A stretch of 64,000 nucleotides of DNA, taken from assembly GCA_051005695.1 (NCBI GenBank), contig JBPCJC010000018.1, positions 1-64,000 on the forward strand. The letters run 5' to 3'. The notes under the pieces were generated by a model that worked only from the letters and a program-made list of their open reading frames with translations, made no database searches and was not told where the DNA came from. Below, one piece after another: positions 44,480 to 52,524 of this stretch (position 1 is its first letter; the number at the start of each line of letters is the position of its first letter). The translations under genes were made by a program, and so were the position numbers. The DNA is from JACCTI01 sp051005695. GTDB taxonomy: Bacteria > Verrucomicrobiota > Verrucomicrobiia > Chthoniobacterales > UBA10450.

Positions 44480-45984
44480 TGCCTGCTGAGATCCCACTCA
44501 TTCCACCGACCACAAGCGCGGTTCCGATGAAACCGTTGACCGACGTCACGAGCGACGATGTCGTGCAGGTCGAGCGCGCGTTGATCGATGCTTCGACCCG
44601 CGTTCCGGTGCTGATGTTTTATACCTCGGCGCTCGTTTGGCTGCTTCTCGGGACGCTCCTTGGCTTGCTGAATTCCTTCAAGCTGCACATGCCCGGGTTG
44701 CTCGATGGGATCAGCTTTTTCACCTGGGGCCGGATTCATCCGGCTTACCTGGACACGGTGATTTTCGGTTGGGCGTCGATGGCCGGGATTGGAACGTCCA
44801 TCTGGCTGATGGCGCGACTCTCGCGCACCACCTTGCGGCATCCGTTGTTGCTCGTGGCCGGGGCAGCTTTTTGGAATCTCGGAGTGTTGTTAGGCGTGGG
44901 CGGAATTCTCGCCGGTCGCAGCACTGGTTATGAATGGCTCGAGTTCCCGACCTTTGCCGCGTTCGTTCTTTTCGTGGCCTACTCGCTGGTGATGTCGTGG
45001 GCGGTCTTGATGTTTCGCTTCCGGCGCGGCGGCGCGATTTACATCACGCAATGGTACTTGTTAGGCGCGTTTCTCTGGTTCCCATGGCTCTATGGCGCGA
45101 CGCAGATCATGCTCTTCGTCACGCCGGTGCAGGGCGTGATGCAGGCGGCGGTCAATTGGTGGTTCGCGAATAATCTGCTTTTTCTTTGGTTCGGATCAAT
45201 CGGGCTCGGCACCGCCTATTATATGATTCCGAAAGTGATCGGCCGCCCGGTTTACAGCTATCATCTGGCGGCGATTGGATTTTGGACTTACGCGCTCTTC
45301 GCTAGCTGGACGGGAATGCAGCGGCTGGTCGATGGGCCATTCCCGGCATGGATGATCACCGCCAGCATTGCGGCCGCGATTCTCACGATCATTCCGGTCG
45401 CGACGGTGGGTTTGAATCATCATATGACCATGCGCGGTTATTTTTCGTTAATGCGCTACAGCCCGACGCTGCGCTTCACCGTCTTTGGCGCATTCGCTTA
45501 CACCATTTTTAGCCTCGTCGGCGTCTTGATTTCGCTGCGCTCGGTCGCCAGCTATGTGCACTTCAGTGAGATGAGCAGCGCTTACACTCATCTCGGTCTT
45601 TATGCCTTCTTCACCATGATCATGTTCGGCTCGATGTACTACATCGTGCCGCGGCTGGTCGGTCGTGAATGGCGTTATGCGACCTTAATCAAGCTCCACT
45701 TCTGGGCCTCCGCCTACGGGATCATGCTTATGGTGTTGATGCTGTTTGTTGGCGGCCTGGTGCAGGGTTCGAGCCTGTATGATTCGGCGCTTTCCTTCAA
45801 CGAAACCACGCAGTCGGTGCTGCCTTATCTCCGCGGCCGGAGCATGTCGTGCCTGCTCCTCACGGCGGCGCATTTCATTTTCGCTTTTCACTTTGGCCTG
45901 ATGCTTCTCGGTCTCGGTCGCACCGCGAGTATGCCGACGTTTTTGAATCCGCAGGAAGAGGAGGCGGTCCAAGCGCACATATGA
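44476..45984 (+). CDS. CcoN-like heme-copper oxidase subunit I lacking the active-site ligands
   Basis: A 502-residue, roughly 12-helix protein that aligns along its length with cbb3 oxidase subunit CcoN, for example IPKVIGRPVYSYHLAAIGFW. Compared with the Pseudomonas stutzeri enzyme, CuB ligands H207, H257 and H258 are Asn232, Gln282 and Arg283; the cross-linked Tyr251 is Ala276; heme b3 ligand H347 is Tyr370; low-spin ligand H60 is Tyr91 (a His88 is near). Only H349 remains, as His372. The reading frame is intact and coupled to both neighbours (ATGA overlaps), so it is maintained. It cannot reduce oxygen and probably has a structural or electron-transfer role. Confidence 0.85.
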   Translation: MMPAEIPLIPPTTSAVPMKPLTDVTSDDVVQVERALIDASTRVPVLMFYTSALVWLLLGTLLGLLNSFKLHMPGLLDGISFFTWGRIHPAYLDTVIFGWASMAGIGTSIWLMARLSRTTLRHPLLLVAGAAFWNLGVLLGVGGILAGRSTGYEWLEFPTFAAFVLFVAYSLVMSWAVLMFRFRRGGAIYITQWYLLGAFLWFPWLYGATQIMLFVTPVQGVMQAAVNWWFANNLLFLWFGSIGLGTAYYMIPKVIGRPVYSYHLAAIGFWTYALFASWTGMQRLVDGPFPAWMITASIAAAILTIIPVATVGLNHHMTMRGYFSLMRYSPTLRFTVFGAFAYTIFSLVGVLISLRSVASYVHFSEMSSAYTHLGLYAFFTMIMFGSMYYIVPRLVGREWRYATLIKLHFWASAYGIMLMVLMLFVGGLVQGSSLYDSALSFNETTQSVLPYLRGRSMSCLLLTAAHFIFAFHFGLMLLGLGRTASMPTFLNPQEEEAVQAHI

Positions 45985-46973
45985 AGGGTCTTCTCCCATT
46001 GATCCTCGGAATTTTCGGCACCTTCGCCTTTTCCTGGCTCGGGCTGACCGTGATTCCGAACGCACAGATCGGCCACCTCGATCCGCAAACAGATGAGGAC
46101 GGCAACGATCCTTATCCCGCGCCAAAATCTGGCATGGCCGAGCACGGCCGGCAGGTCTACGTCGCGAACGGCTGCGTCTATTGCCACAGCCAGCAGGTGC
46201 GCGCGGATTACGCCGCCTCCGATATCGAGCGAAAATGGGGCGAGCGCCGGAGCGCTCCGCGTGATTACATTTTCGAACGTCCCGTGCAGCTCGGAAAAAT
46301 GCGCATGGGTCCGGACCTTGCGAACATCGGCAAGCGCGCACCGTCGGTTGATGAAAATGCGCCGGCACCCGCTGCGACCGGTGCCAGTCCCGCAGCCGCG
46401 TCACCTGTACCGGTCGCCTCGGCTCCTGCAAATGCCGCCGCGCCAGCACCCGGAACGGCAATCGCAGTTGCGCCAGCCGAAGCTGCCGCGCCTGTTGGCA
46501 AATCTCCCGCAGCCACCGCGACGACTGCTGTGGCAAACGCCGCCACCAGCGTGAAGAACGGCGCCGCCGCACCGGCCGCGCCGACTGCCCCAACAGCCTC
46601 GCCTGCAGCTCCCGCGCCCGGCGCAGAAACGCCTGACACCACGACGATGCTCGGCAAGAACGGCGAGCCGCTGGCCTACACGGCTGCGTGGCATCATCAG
46701 CATCTTTATGCGCCGCGCAGTATCTCGCGCGATTCGAACATGCCGTCCTTCCGGTTCCTTTATGAAACGCGTCGCATCGGTGGCGAACGCGCCGCGGACG
46801 CCGTGGTGCTCAATGGCGAAGACGCCCCGCCCGCAGGTTGGGAAATCGTTCCGACTTATGACGCGCAATGTCTGGTCGCGTATCTGATGTCACTCGATCA
46901 ATCGCATCCGTTGAAGGAAGTGAAATCCGCCGGGCCCGCTGCGCCGGCCGTTCCTGGAAAGGCGGTGAAATGA
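45981..46973 (+). CDS. CcoO/FixO-like membrane-anchored monoheme cytochrome c
   Basis: The start is ATG 45981 (MKGLLPLILGIFG), overlapping the ccoN-like stop. The 330-residue protein has a membrane anchor (LLPLILGIFGTFAFSWLGLTV), the FixO heme site GCVYCHSQQVR (Cys65, Cys68, His69), RMGPDLANIGKR, and the axial Met in DSNMPSFRFLYE. An Ala/Pro-rich insertion of about 110 residues (about 115-225) splits the FixO domain between GPDLANIG and WHHQHLYAPRS. In real cbb3 oxidases CcoO feeds CcoN. Here the partner has no active site, so it may hand electrons onward to aa3 oxidase. Confidence 0.85.
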   Translation: MKGLLPLILGIFGTFAFSWLGLTVIPNAQIGHLDPQTDEDGNDPYPAPKSGMAEHGRQVYVANGCVYCHSQQVRADYAASDIERKWGERRSAPRDYIFERPVQLGKMRMGPDLANIGKRAPSVDENAPAPAATGASPAAASPVPVASAPANAAAPAPGTAIAVAPAEAAAPVGKSPAATATTAVANAATSVKNGAAAPAAPTAPTASPAAPAPGAETPDTTTMLGKNGEPLAYTAAWHHQHLYAPRSISRDSNMPSFRFLYETRRIGGERAADAVVLNGEDAPPAGWEIVPTYDAQCLVAYLMSLDQSHPLKEVKSAGPAAPAVPGKAVK

Positions 46974-47749
46974 GCCCGACGCCTCCATCCGATCACCACG
47001 CCCGCCAGGGAATGGATTATGGCGAAACCGAAGACGTGCAAAAAACCCACGCCGCGATTCATCGCGAAAAAACCGAGCCGCGCGCCGGGCTCGAGCCGTT
47101 GTCGATTTGGTTGATTGCCGTCTACGGCTTGGCAATTTTTTGCGGCGGCGCTTACCTCGGCCGTTATGCCGGAAACTTCAGTGGCGATGGTTTGGATCCG
47201 TTAGGCGGCGCGCCGCATGCGGGCCGTGGAGGAGCCGCGGGTGCAGCGGCTGGCGGATTGGCCGTCGAGCTGACTTCCGCGGAACGCGGTAAGAAAATTT
47301 TCTCCGCTAACTGCGCCACCTGCCATCAGGCGACCGGTCTTGGGGTTGCCGGACAATATCCGCCGCTCGCAGGTTCGGAATACGTCGATGGCGGGACGCG
47401 TCGGCTGGGAATGATTTTGCTTAAGGGACTGGAAGGTCCGGTGACGGTCAAGGGCGCGCAGTTTGGATCCGCGGTCATGCAGCCATGGGAGAAAACGTTG
47501 ACCGACGCGAAGATCGCGGACGTGCTCACCTATGTGCGGCAGGAATGGGGCAACACTGCGCCGCCTGTGGCGGCGGAAGGCATCGGCGCTTTGCGTAAAG
47601 AACTCGCCGGTCATCCGGCTTCCTTCCACGAAGGTGACCTGAAAGCGGTGCCGGATGGCGCGATGCTACCGGGTGCGGAAGCCGGCGCGGCCCCCGGCGG
47701 TGCGCCGCCACCACCGGCAGCGAGTCCCGCCGCGCAACCAAAAGCCTAG
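46970..47749 (+). CDS. Membrane-anchored monoheme cytochrome c (CcoP-like position)
   Basis: The start at ATG 46970 (MSPTPPSD) overlaps the CcoO-like stop. The 259-residue protein has a cytosolic N-terminal region of about 45 residues (MDYGETEDVQKTHAAIHREK), one membrane helix (LSIWLIAVYGLAIFCGGAYL) and one cytochrome c domain with CATCHQATG near residue 117. Met ligands are available near GSAVMQPW. The tail is Ala/Pro-rich. Canonical CcoP has two hemes, and this has one. It ends the ACIII to cytochrome c operon segment; the flavoprotein gene follows after 65 bp. Confidence 0.85.
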   Translation: MSPTPPSDHHARQGMDYGETEDVQKTHAAIHREKTEPRAGLEPLSIWLIAVYGLAIFCGGAYLGRYAGNFSGDGLDPLGGAPHAGRGGAAGAAAGGLAVELTSAERGKKIFSANCATCHQATGLGVAGQYPPLAGSEYVDGGTRRLGMILLKGLEGPVTVKGAQFGSAVMQPWEKTLTDAKIADVLTYVRQEWGNTAPPVAAEGIGALRKELAGHPASFHEGDLKAVPDGAMLPGAEAGAAPGGAPPPPAASPAAQPKA

Positions 47750-47814
47750 CTTGCGACTCCGCTGGTGCGCGCCGGTTCGAGTTGAGAAGGCCGGCAGCCT
47801 CCGGCGTTCGTAAT

Positions 47815-48816
47815 ATGAGTATGATCCGGCAACAGGATTTCGATGATCCGGAAACGCGCGAAGTAATAATCATCGGCGGCGGGATCGCAGGTTTGTCGGC
47901 GGCGATTTATCTCGGGCGTGCGGAACGCGACACCCTGGTGGTCGATTCCGGTCACTCGATGGCGAAGTGGGAACCGGAGGTGCAAAATTATCTCGGTTTC
48001 CCGAAAGGCGTCGGTGGAGACGAACTGCTGAAGTTCGGTCGACGACAGGCGAAACGTTACGCGGTCGAGTTTCGCCGCGATGAAATCAAAAGCATCTCGA
48101 AGCGAAAGACCGGCTTCACCCTGCGCGGCCGGCGGACCAGTTACCGGACGAATCGCTTGCTCATCGCGACCGGAATTTTTCACCTGCCGCCGAAGATTCC
48201 CGGCGTGAAAGATTGCCTCGGGCACAGCATGTTTTTTTGCAAGGACTGCGACGGTTATCGCGTCCGCGGAAAACGGATCGCGATCTGCGGCGCGAATGAC
48301 GAGGCAGTCGAGTACGCGCTCGGAATGTTGTCCTATTCGTCGTGCGTGATCGTGGCCACGAATGCTGAGAAACCCCGCTGGAGTCGCAAGCTTGGCGCGC
48401 GTTTGCGTGAGTATGAAATCCCGGTGCACCGCGAGAAAATTACTGGCGTTGAGCACCGCGGATGTCAGGTGCGGAGTTTGCGTCTGAAAGGCGGCCAGGA
48501 CGTGCGGATCGATTATATCTTCACTACGCGCGGCGATGTTTTTCACACCCGGCTCGCAGAGTCGTTAGGCGCACGGCTTGATCGCAATGGACAAATCGAA
48601 GTCGATCAATGCATGCGCACCAGTGTGGCGCGACTCTACTCCGCGGGTTGTGTGACCCCCGCGAATTGCCAAATGATTATTGCCGCCGGCGAGGGCGCCG
48701 CTGCGGCGCAGGCGATCAACCGCGATCTTTTCGAGGAGAGCCTGAAGACACATTCGCTCCGACGTTTTCGAGAGAAACAAATCGCGCACAAACGCACCAT
48801 TCCGGAGGGCGCATGA
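47815..48816 (+). CDS. Thioredoxin-reductase-like FAD/NAD(P)H oxidoreductase
   Basis: The start is taken at ATG 47815 (MSMIRQQDF). The 333-residue protein has the FAD site IIIGGGIAGLSAAIYLGRA (about 18-36), LIATGIFHLPPKIPG, a redox-active FCKDCDGY (Cys142, Cys145, as in thioredoxin reductase CATCDG), an NAD(P) site IAICGANDEAVEYAL and the second FAD motif LYSAGCVTP. It may reduce thioredoxin or another dithiol carrier. Lying between cytochrome and oxidase genes, it could serve heme or copper-site maturation, but this is inferred. A 9-mer copy at 48562 encodes Ser-Leu-Gly. Confidence 0.85.
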   Translation: MSMIRQQDFDDPETREVIIIGGGIAGLSAAIYLGRAERDTLVVDSGHSMAKWEPEVQNYLGFPKGVGGDELLKFGRRQAKRYAVEFRRDEIKSISKRKTGFTLRGRRTSYRTNRLLIATGIFHLPPKIPGVKDCLGHSMFFCKDCDGYRVRGKRIAICGANDEAVEYALGMLSYSSCVIVATNAEKPRWSRKLGARLREYEIPVHREKITGVEHRGCQVRSLRLKGGQDVRIDYIFTTRGDVFHTRLAESLGARLDRNGQIEVDQCMRTSVARLYSAGCVTPANCQMIIAAGEGAAAAQAINRDLFEESLKTHSLRRFREKQIAHKRTIPEGA

Positions 48817-48939
48817 ACTTGCTCGCTCCGATGGGCTTTGAAATTATCCCGCGAATTCGAATTCTTCCCGCACGATGGAGAAATTGACGCTTTGCTCTTG
48901 AAAACTTTGCCGTGATATTCAGTTTCAGTTCGCACCGCT

Positions 48940-50829
48940 ATGGACGATTCCACTGACCTCGCTACCCATTCTCACACCGCGCACGATCCGCATGATCATC
49001 ACGCCGAGCATGAACATCATGAGCTCGGCTTTTGGCGAAAGTGGGTCTTCTCGACCGATCACAAAATGATCGGAATCCAGTACGGCGTCACCGGGCTGGT
49101 CTTCCTCTTTTTTGGTTTCTCATTGATGATGTTGATGCGCTGGCAACTGGCATTTCCGGGCCAGGCCTTGCCGGTCATTGGGAATGCGCTCGGTCACCTT
49201 TTCGGTCCCGGGAGCATGCCGGACGGCAAAATGACGCCGGAGTTTTATAACTCGTTAGGCGCGATGCACGGCACGATCATGATTTTCCTCGGGATTGTGC
49301 CGGTGGCGTTTGCGGCTTTCGGAAATTTTGTCGTTCCGCTGCAAATCGGCGCGCCCGACATGACTTTTCCGAAGATCAACGCCGCCAGTTTCTGGGCTTT
49401 CTTCGCTGGCGGTTTGGTCATGCTGACCAGTTTCTTCGTTCCGGGTGGCGCGGCCAAAGGCGGTTGGACTTCCTACACGCCGCTCGCAGTCATTTCCGAT
49501 AAAGGCGAAACCTACAACGCCTTCTTCAACGGCCAGACCCTCTGGCTGGTTGGTTTCATTTTGCTGATCACTTCCTCGCTCCTCGGCGCGGTCAATTTCA
49601 TCACCACCATCATTCAGCTCCGCGCAAAAGGACTGACCTGGATGCGCCTGCCGTTTTTTGTCTGGGCGCAATTTGTGACCGCATTCTTACTCCTGCTCGC
49701 CTTCCCGCCGCTCGAAGCCGCGGTCGTCATGCAGTTGATGGATCGCACCGCGGCGACCAGTTTTTTCATGCCGGCGGGTTTGGTTTTGAACGGCGCGCCG
49801 TTGCATATCAGCGGCGGCGGGAGCCCGCTCCTGTGGCAACATCTCTTCTGGTTCCTCGGTCACCCGGAAGTGTATGTGCTCATTCTTCCGGGCATGGGCA
49901 TCGTCGCGGAGATCATCGCGAACAATTCCCGGAAACCACTGTGGGGTTACAAGTCGTTAGTCTTTTCCGTCCTCGTGCTCGGCTTTCTTTCCTTCATCGT
50001 CTGGGCGCATCACATGTGGCTGACCGGCATGGGCTCGGCCGTGAGCGCATTTTTCCAGACGACGACGATGATCATCTCCATCCCGTCGGTCATCATCTTG
50101 AGCGCGTTTTTCATCTCGCTCTGGGGCGGCTCGATTCGCTTTACCGTGCCGATGCTGTTCGCCACTGCCTTTCTCCCGATGTTCGGAATCGGTGGCCTAA
50201 CGGGTATTCCACTCGCCTTTAATTCCGCCGATCTTTTCCTGCACGACACCTACTACGTGATCGCGCACTTCCATTACATCGTCGCGCCGGGGACGATCTT
50301 CGCGCTCTTCGCCGGGGTTTATTATTGGTTCCCGAAAGCCACTGGGCGAAAGATGAACGACTTCTGGGGGAAGGTGCATTTCTGGCCTTCGCGCATCTGC
50401 ATGAACGTGATTTTCACGCCGATGTTTTTGCGGGGGATGATGGGGATGCACCGTCGCTGGTATGACGGCGGACAAGGATGGAATCTGGCCTCGGAAAAGG
50501 TTTGGGGGCTGACCGGTTTCCAATGGAATACGCCGATCTCGATCGCGGCCTGGTGCATGGGCCTGGCGCAAATTCCGTTCATCATCAATTTTTTCTACAG
50601 CATTCGCTGGGGCGAGAAGGTGAATGACAATCCGTGGGAAGCGACCACGCTCGAGTGGACCGCGCCCTCGCCTCCGCCGCACGGCAATTTCCTGATCACG
50701 CCGATCGCTTATCGCGGACCGTACGAATACAGCGTTCCCGGACGCGAAACCGATTTCACGATGCAGAACGAACCGATCCAACCGAGCGAACGCGCCCTCC
50801 CGCACGCGCCCGCGCCGGTTCACGCCTAA
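48940..50829 (+). CDS. ctaD: Cytochrome c oxidase subunit I (aa3 type)
   Basis: A 629-residue heme-copper oxidase subunit, full length with a His-rich N-terminal tail. All ligands are present: AMHGTIMIF (low-spin heme His), WFLGHPEVYVL (CuB His, cross-linked Tyr and the D-channel Glu of an A1-type enzyme), WAHHMW (two CuB His) and HDTYYVIAHFHYI (heme a3 and a). It pumps protons while reducing O2 to water, unlike the degenerate CcoN-like protein upstream. A 123-bp gap separates it from the flavoprotein gene and probably holds a promoter. The stop codon TAA lies in a GCCTAACGA copy at 50824-50832. Confidence 0.97.
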   Translation: MDDSTDLATHSHTAHDPHDHHAEHEHHELGFWRKWVFSTDHKMIGIQYGVTGLVFLFFGFSLMMLMRWQLAFPGQALPVIGNALGHLFGPGSMPDGKMTPEFYNSLGAMHGTIMIFLGIVPVAFAAFGNFVVPLQIGAPDMTFPKINAASFWAFFAGGLVMLTSFFVPGGAAKGGWTSYTPLAVISDKGETYNAFFNGQTLWLVGFILLITSSLLGAVNFITTIIQLRAKGLTWMRLPFFVWAQFVTAFLLLLAFPPLEAAVVMQLMDRTAATSFFMPAGLVLNGAPLHISGGGSPLLWQHLFWFLGHPEVYVLILPGMGIVAEIIANNSRKPLWGYKSLVFSVLVLGFLSFIVWAHHMWLTGMGSAVSAFFQTTTMIISIPSVIILSAFFISLWGGSIRFTVPMLFATAFLPMFGIGGLTGIPLAFNSADLFLHDTYYVIAHFHYIVAPGTIFALFAGVYYWFPKATGRKMNDFWGKVHFWPSRICMNVIFTPMFLRGMMGMHRRWYDGGQGWNLASEKVWGLTGFQWNTPISIAAWCMGLAQIPFIINFFYSIRWGEKVNDNPWEATTLEWTAPSPPPHGNFLITPIAYRGPYEYSVPGRETDFTMQNEPIQPSERALPHAPAPVHA

Positions 50830-50841
50830 CGAGTCGAAGAC

Positions 50842-51717
50842 ATGGAAATCCCATATACTGTCGCCTCACGTCCCGACACCGGACTTTGGAACGCCAAGAT
50901 CGGCATCTGGCTCTTTCTCGCCTCTGAAGTCATGCTCTTCGGCGGATTATTTTCCGCCTATATTTTTCTGCGGCTCGATGCCGAGCCCGGCTTTTGGCCG
51001 CACGGGTTATTGAATGTTCCCGTCGGCACGGCGAACACCGCGATCCTGATCGCGTCGTCCGTCACCGTGGTGCTCGCTTGGGCGGCGCTGAAAATGCGCC
51101 AGTTCACCAAGTACAAAATCTACATGGGGATTACGATTCTCTGCGGGATCGTCTTCCTGGTGGTGAAGCTCGCGTACGAATGGCCGCAAAAATTCGAGCA
51201 TTTCGGCGCTTACATCAAACCGGACGCGCTCGAGAAGTATGAGCCCTTTCTCGGCAATCATCACTTGCTGTCCGAAGGCTTGCCGCCGCGGGTCGAGATC
51301 ACCGGGCACCTGCATAATCACGCGGCCCTGAATGATCCGAACATCAAGGAATATGAGATTGCGCTCGATCCGATTTATACCGACCCGACGAATCCGAAAA
51401 TGGATCGGCCGCATTTCCTGTATGTCCCGCCGACAGAAAAAGTCGCGACCGTCGAGAAGGCCGACGTGGAACGCGCGACCATGTTTCTGCCCACGCACAG
51501 CACTTACTTTGCGACCTATTTCACGATCACCGGACTGCACGGCTTGCACGTGCTCGCGGGCGTCCTCGTCTTCACTTATTTCTGGCTGCCGATCGGCGCG
51601 AATCTTTACAAGCGCAACCCCGAGCATCTGGCTAACCGGGTTGAGGTCGCCGGCTTGTTCTGGCACTTCGTCGATCTGGTTTGGATCTTCGTGTTTCCCC
51701 TCTTCTACCTGCTCTAA
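50842..51717 (+). CDS. ctaE: Cytochrome c oxidase subunit III
   Basis: A 291-residue protein. The N-terminal helices read LWNAKIGIWLFLASEVMLFGGLFSAYIFLRL, typical of subunit III; the C-terminal helices include FTITGLHGLHVLAGVLVF and VAGLFWHFVDLVWIFVFPLFYLL. Between residues 110 and 220 it has a soluble insertion (FEHFGAYIKPDALEKYEPF and later), larger than in short bacterial homologues. Subunit III supports proton uptake and stability of subunit I. It starts 12 bp after the ctaD stop. Confidence 0.94.
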   Translation: MEIPYTVASRPDTGLWNAKIGIWLFLASEVMLFGGLFSAYIFLRLDAEPGFWPHGLLNVPVGTANTAILIASSVTVVLAWAALKMRQFTKYKIYMGITILCGIVFLVVKLAYEWPQKFEHFGAYIKPDALEKYEPFLGNHHLLSEGLPPRVEITGHLHNHAALNDPNIKEYEIALDPIYTDPTNPKMDRPHFLYVPPTEKVATVEKADVERATMFLPTHSTYFATYFTITGLHGLHVLAGVLVFTYFWLPIGANLYKRNPEHLANRVEVAGLFWHFVDLVWIFVFPLFYLL

Positions 51718-51719
51718 CG

Positions 51720-52061
51720 ATGAATAACCCGCCTGATGTCAGTCCGGATCCGAGCGAGCACGAACAGTACGCGCACGACGTTGCGCACCATGTAAAAAAA
51801 TACATGATGGTCGGCGGCGCCCTTCTCGGCTGCACCGCGCTGACGGTTTTTCTTTCCTATGTGAACTTCGGCACACAGAAGGCGAACGTGGCCGTCGCGA
51901 TGCTCGTGGCCTTGTTCAAGGCCGCTTTGGTCGCGGCAATTTTCATGCATCTTTCAGCGGAGAAAAAACTGATCTACCGCATCCTCATTTTCACTGGTCT
52001 CTTCGTCTTCGCGCTCTTCTGGCTGACCTATCTGGCCTGGTATGACCCGATCCATCACTGA
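51720..52061 (+). CDS. ctaF: Cytochrome c oxidase subunit IV-like protein
   Basis: The start is placed at ATG 51720 (MNNPPDVSPDPSEHEQYAHD), 2 bp after the ctaE stop. The 113-residue protein has a polar N-terminus and three hydrophobic helices (MMVGGALLGCTALTVFLSYV, VAMLVALFKAALVAAIFMHL, ILIFTGLFVFALFWLTYL). The KAALVAAIFMHLSAEKKLIYR block is typical of prokaryotic subunit IV (COX4_pro). It overlaps the next gene as TGATG. Confidence 0.88.
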   Translation: MNNPPDVSPDPSEHEQYAHDVAHHVKKYMMVGGALLGCTALTVFLSYVNFGTQKANVAVAMLVALFKAALVAAIFMHLSAEKKLIYRILIFTGLFVFALFWLTYLAWYDPIHH

Positions 52062-52270
52062 TGTCACTCAAGGCTTTCCATTTTGTTTTCATCACCTTCT
52101 CGATCCTGCTCGCGCTTGGGATTGGAAGCTGGTGCCTCTGGATTGATCTTCAGGCGGATGTTTCAAACTACCTCGTGGGCGCGGTCTGCTCCTATCTCGC
52201 GGCCGTGGTCCTTTTCGTTTACGGCGTCTGGTTTTACCGGAAGATGAAACGTCTCCGTTTGATCACATGA
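52061..52270 (+). CDS. Small two-helix membrane protein in the aa3 operon
   Basis: A 69-residue protein with two hydrophobic helices (FVFITFSILLALGIGSWCLWI and LVGAVCSYLAAVVLFVYGVWF) and a basic C-terminus (YRKMKRLRLIT). It is coupled to its neighbours by TGATG at the start and ATGA at the end. Small genes of this type are common in bacterial aa3 clusters and are sometimes assembly factors. No named family is recognised. Confidence 0.72.
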   Translation: MSLKAFHFVFITFSILLALGIGSWCLWIDLQADVSNYLVGAVCSYLAAVVLFVYGVWFYRKMKRLRLIT

Positions 52271-52524
52271 AAACATTAAGTGCATTCCTGATTATTTTTC
52301 TCGGCACGCAGGCCGGCCAGGCGCTGGCCTGCGCGGTTTGCTATGGCGCCGCGGGCTCGAAGGTGAACGATCACATGGCGATCGCCATCTGGGTTATGTT
52401 AGGCGCGATCATGTCGGTCCTCGGCGGAGTGGGCGCTTTTAGTTTTCATCTCTGGCGCCACGCGCACATGCCCCTCGAACCGCACCAGGAACTGACCGAG
52501 GAAGATTTCGCGGAATATGATTAA
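52267..52524 (+). CDS. Small membrane protein with CAVC motif in the aa3 operon
   Basis: An 85-residue protein with a signal-like N-terminus (LSAFLIIFLGTQAGQALA) ending at CAVCYGAAG, then one helix (MAIAIWVMLGAIMSVLGGVGAFSF) and an acidic C-terminal tail. The CxxC lies just after the predicted cleavage site, so it would face the periplasm and could bind copper or take part in thiol exchange during oxidase assembly; this is inference. The gene overlaps the previous stop by 4 bp and ctaC by 8 bp. Confidence 0.7.
   Translation: MKTLSAFLIIFLGTQAGQALACAVCYGAAGSKVNDHMAIAIWVMLGAIMSVLGGVGAFSFHLWRHAHMPLEPHQELTEEDFAEYD

Noticed and set aside
44476..45984. Annotating the CcoN-like gene as a functional cbb3 oxidase or nitric oxide reductase
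   Set aside because: The copper and high-spin heme ligands needed by both enzymes are absent.
48884..48919. TTGACG at 48884-48889 upstream of ctaD as a promoter
   Set aside because: No acceptable -10 hexamer lies 16-18 nt downstream, although a promoter in this gap is likely on gene-order grounds.
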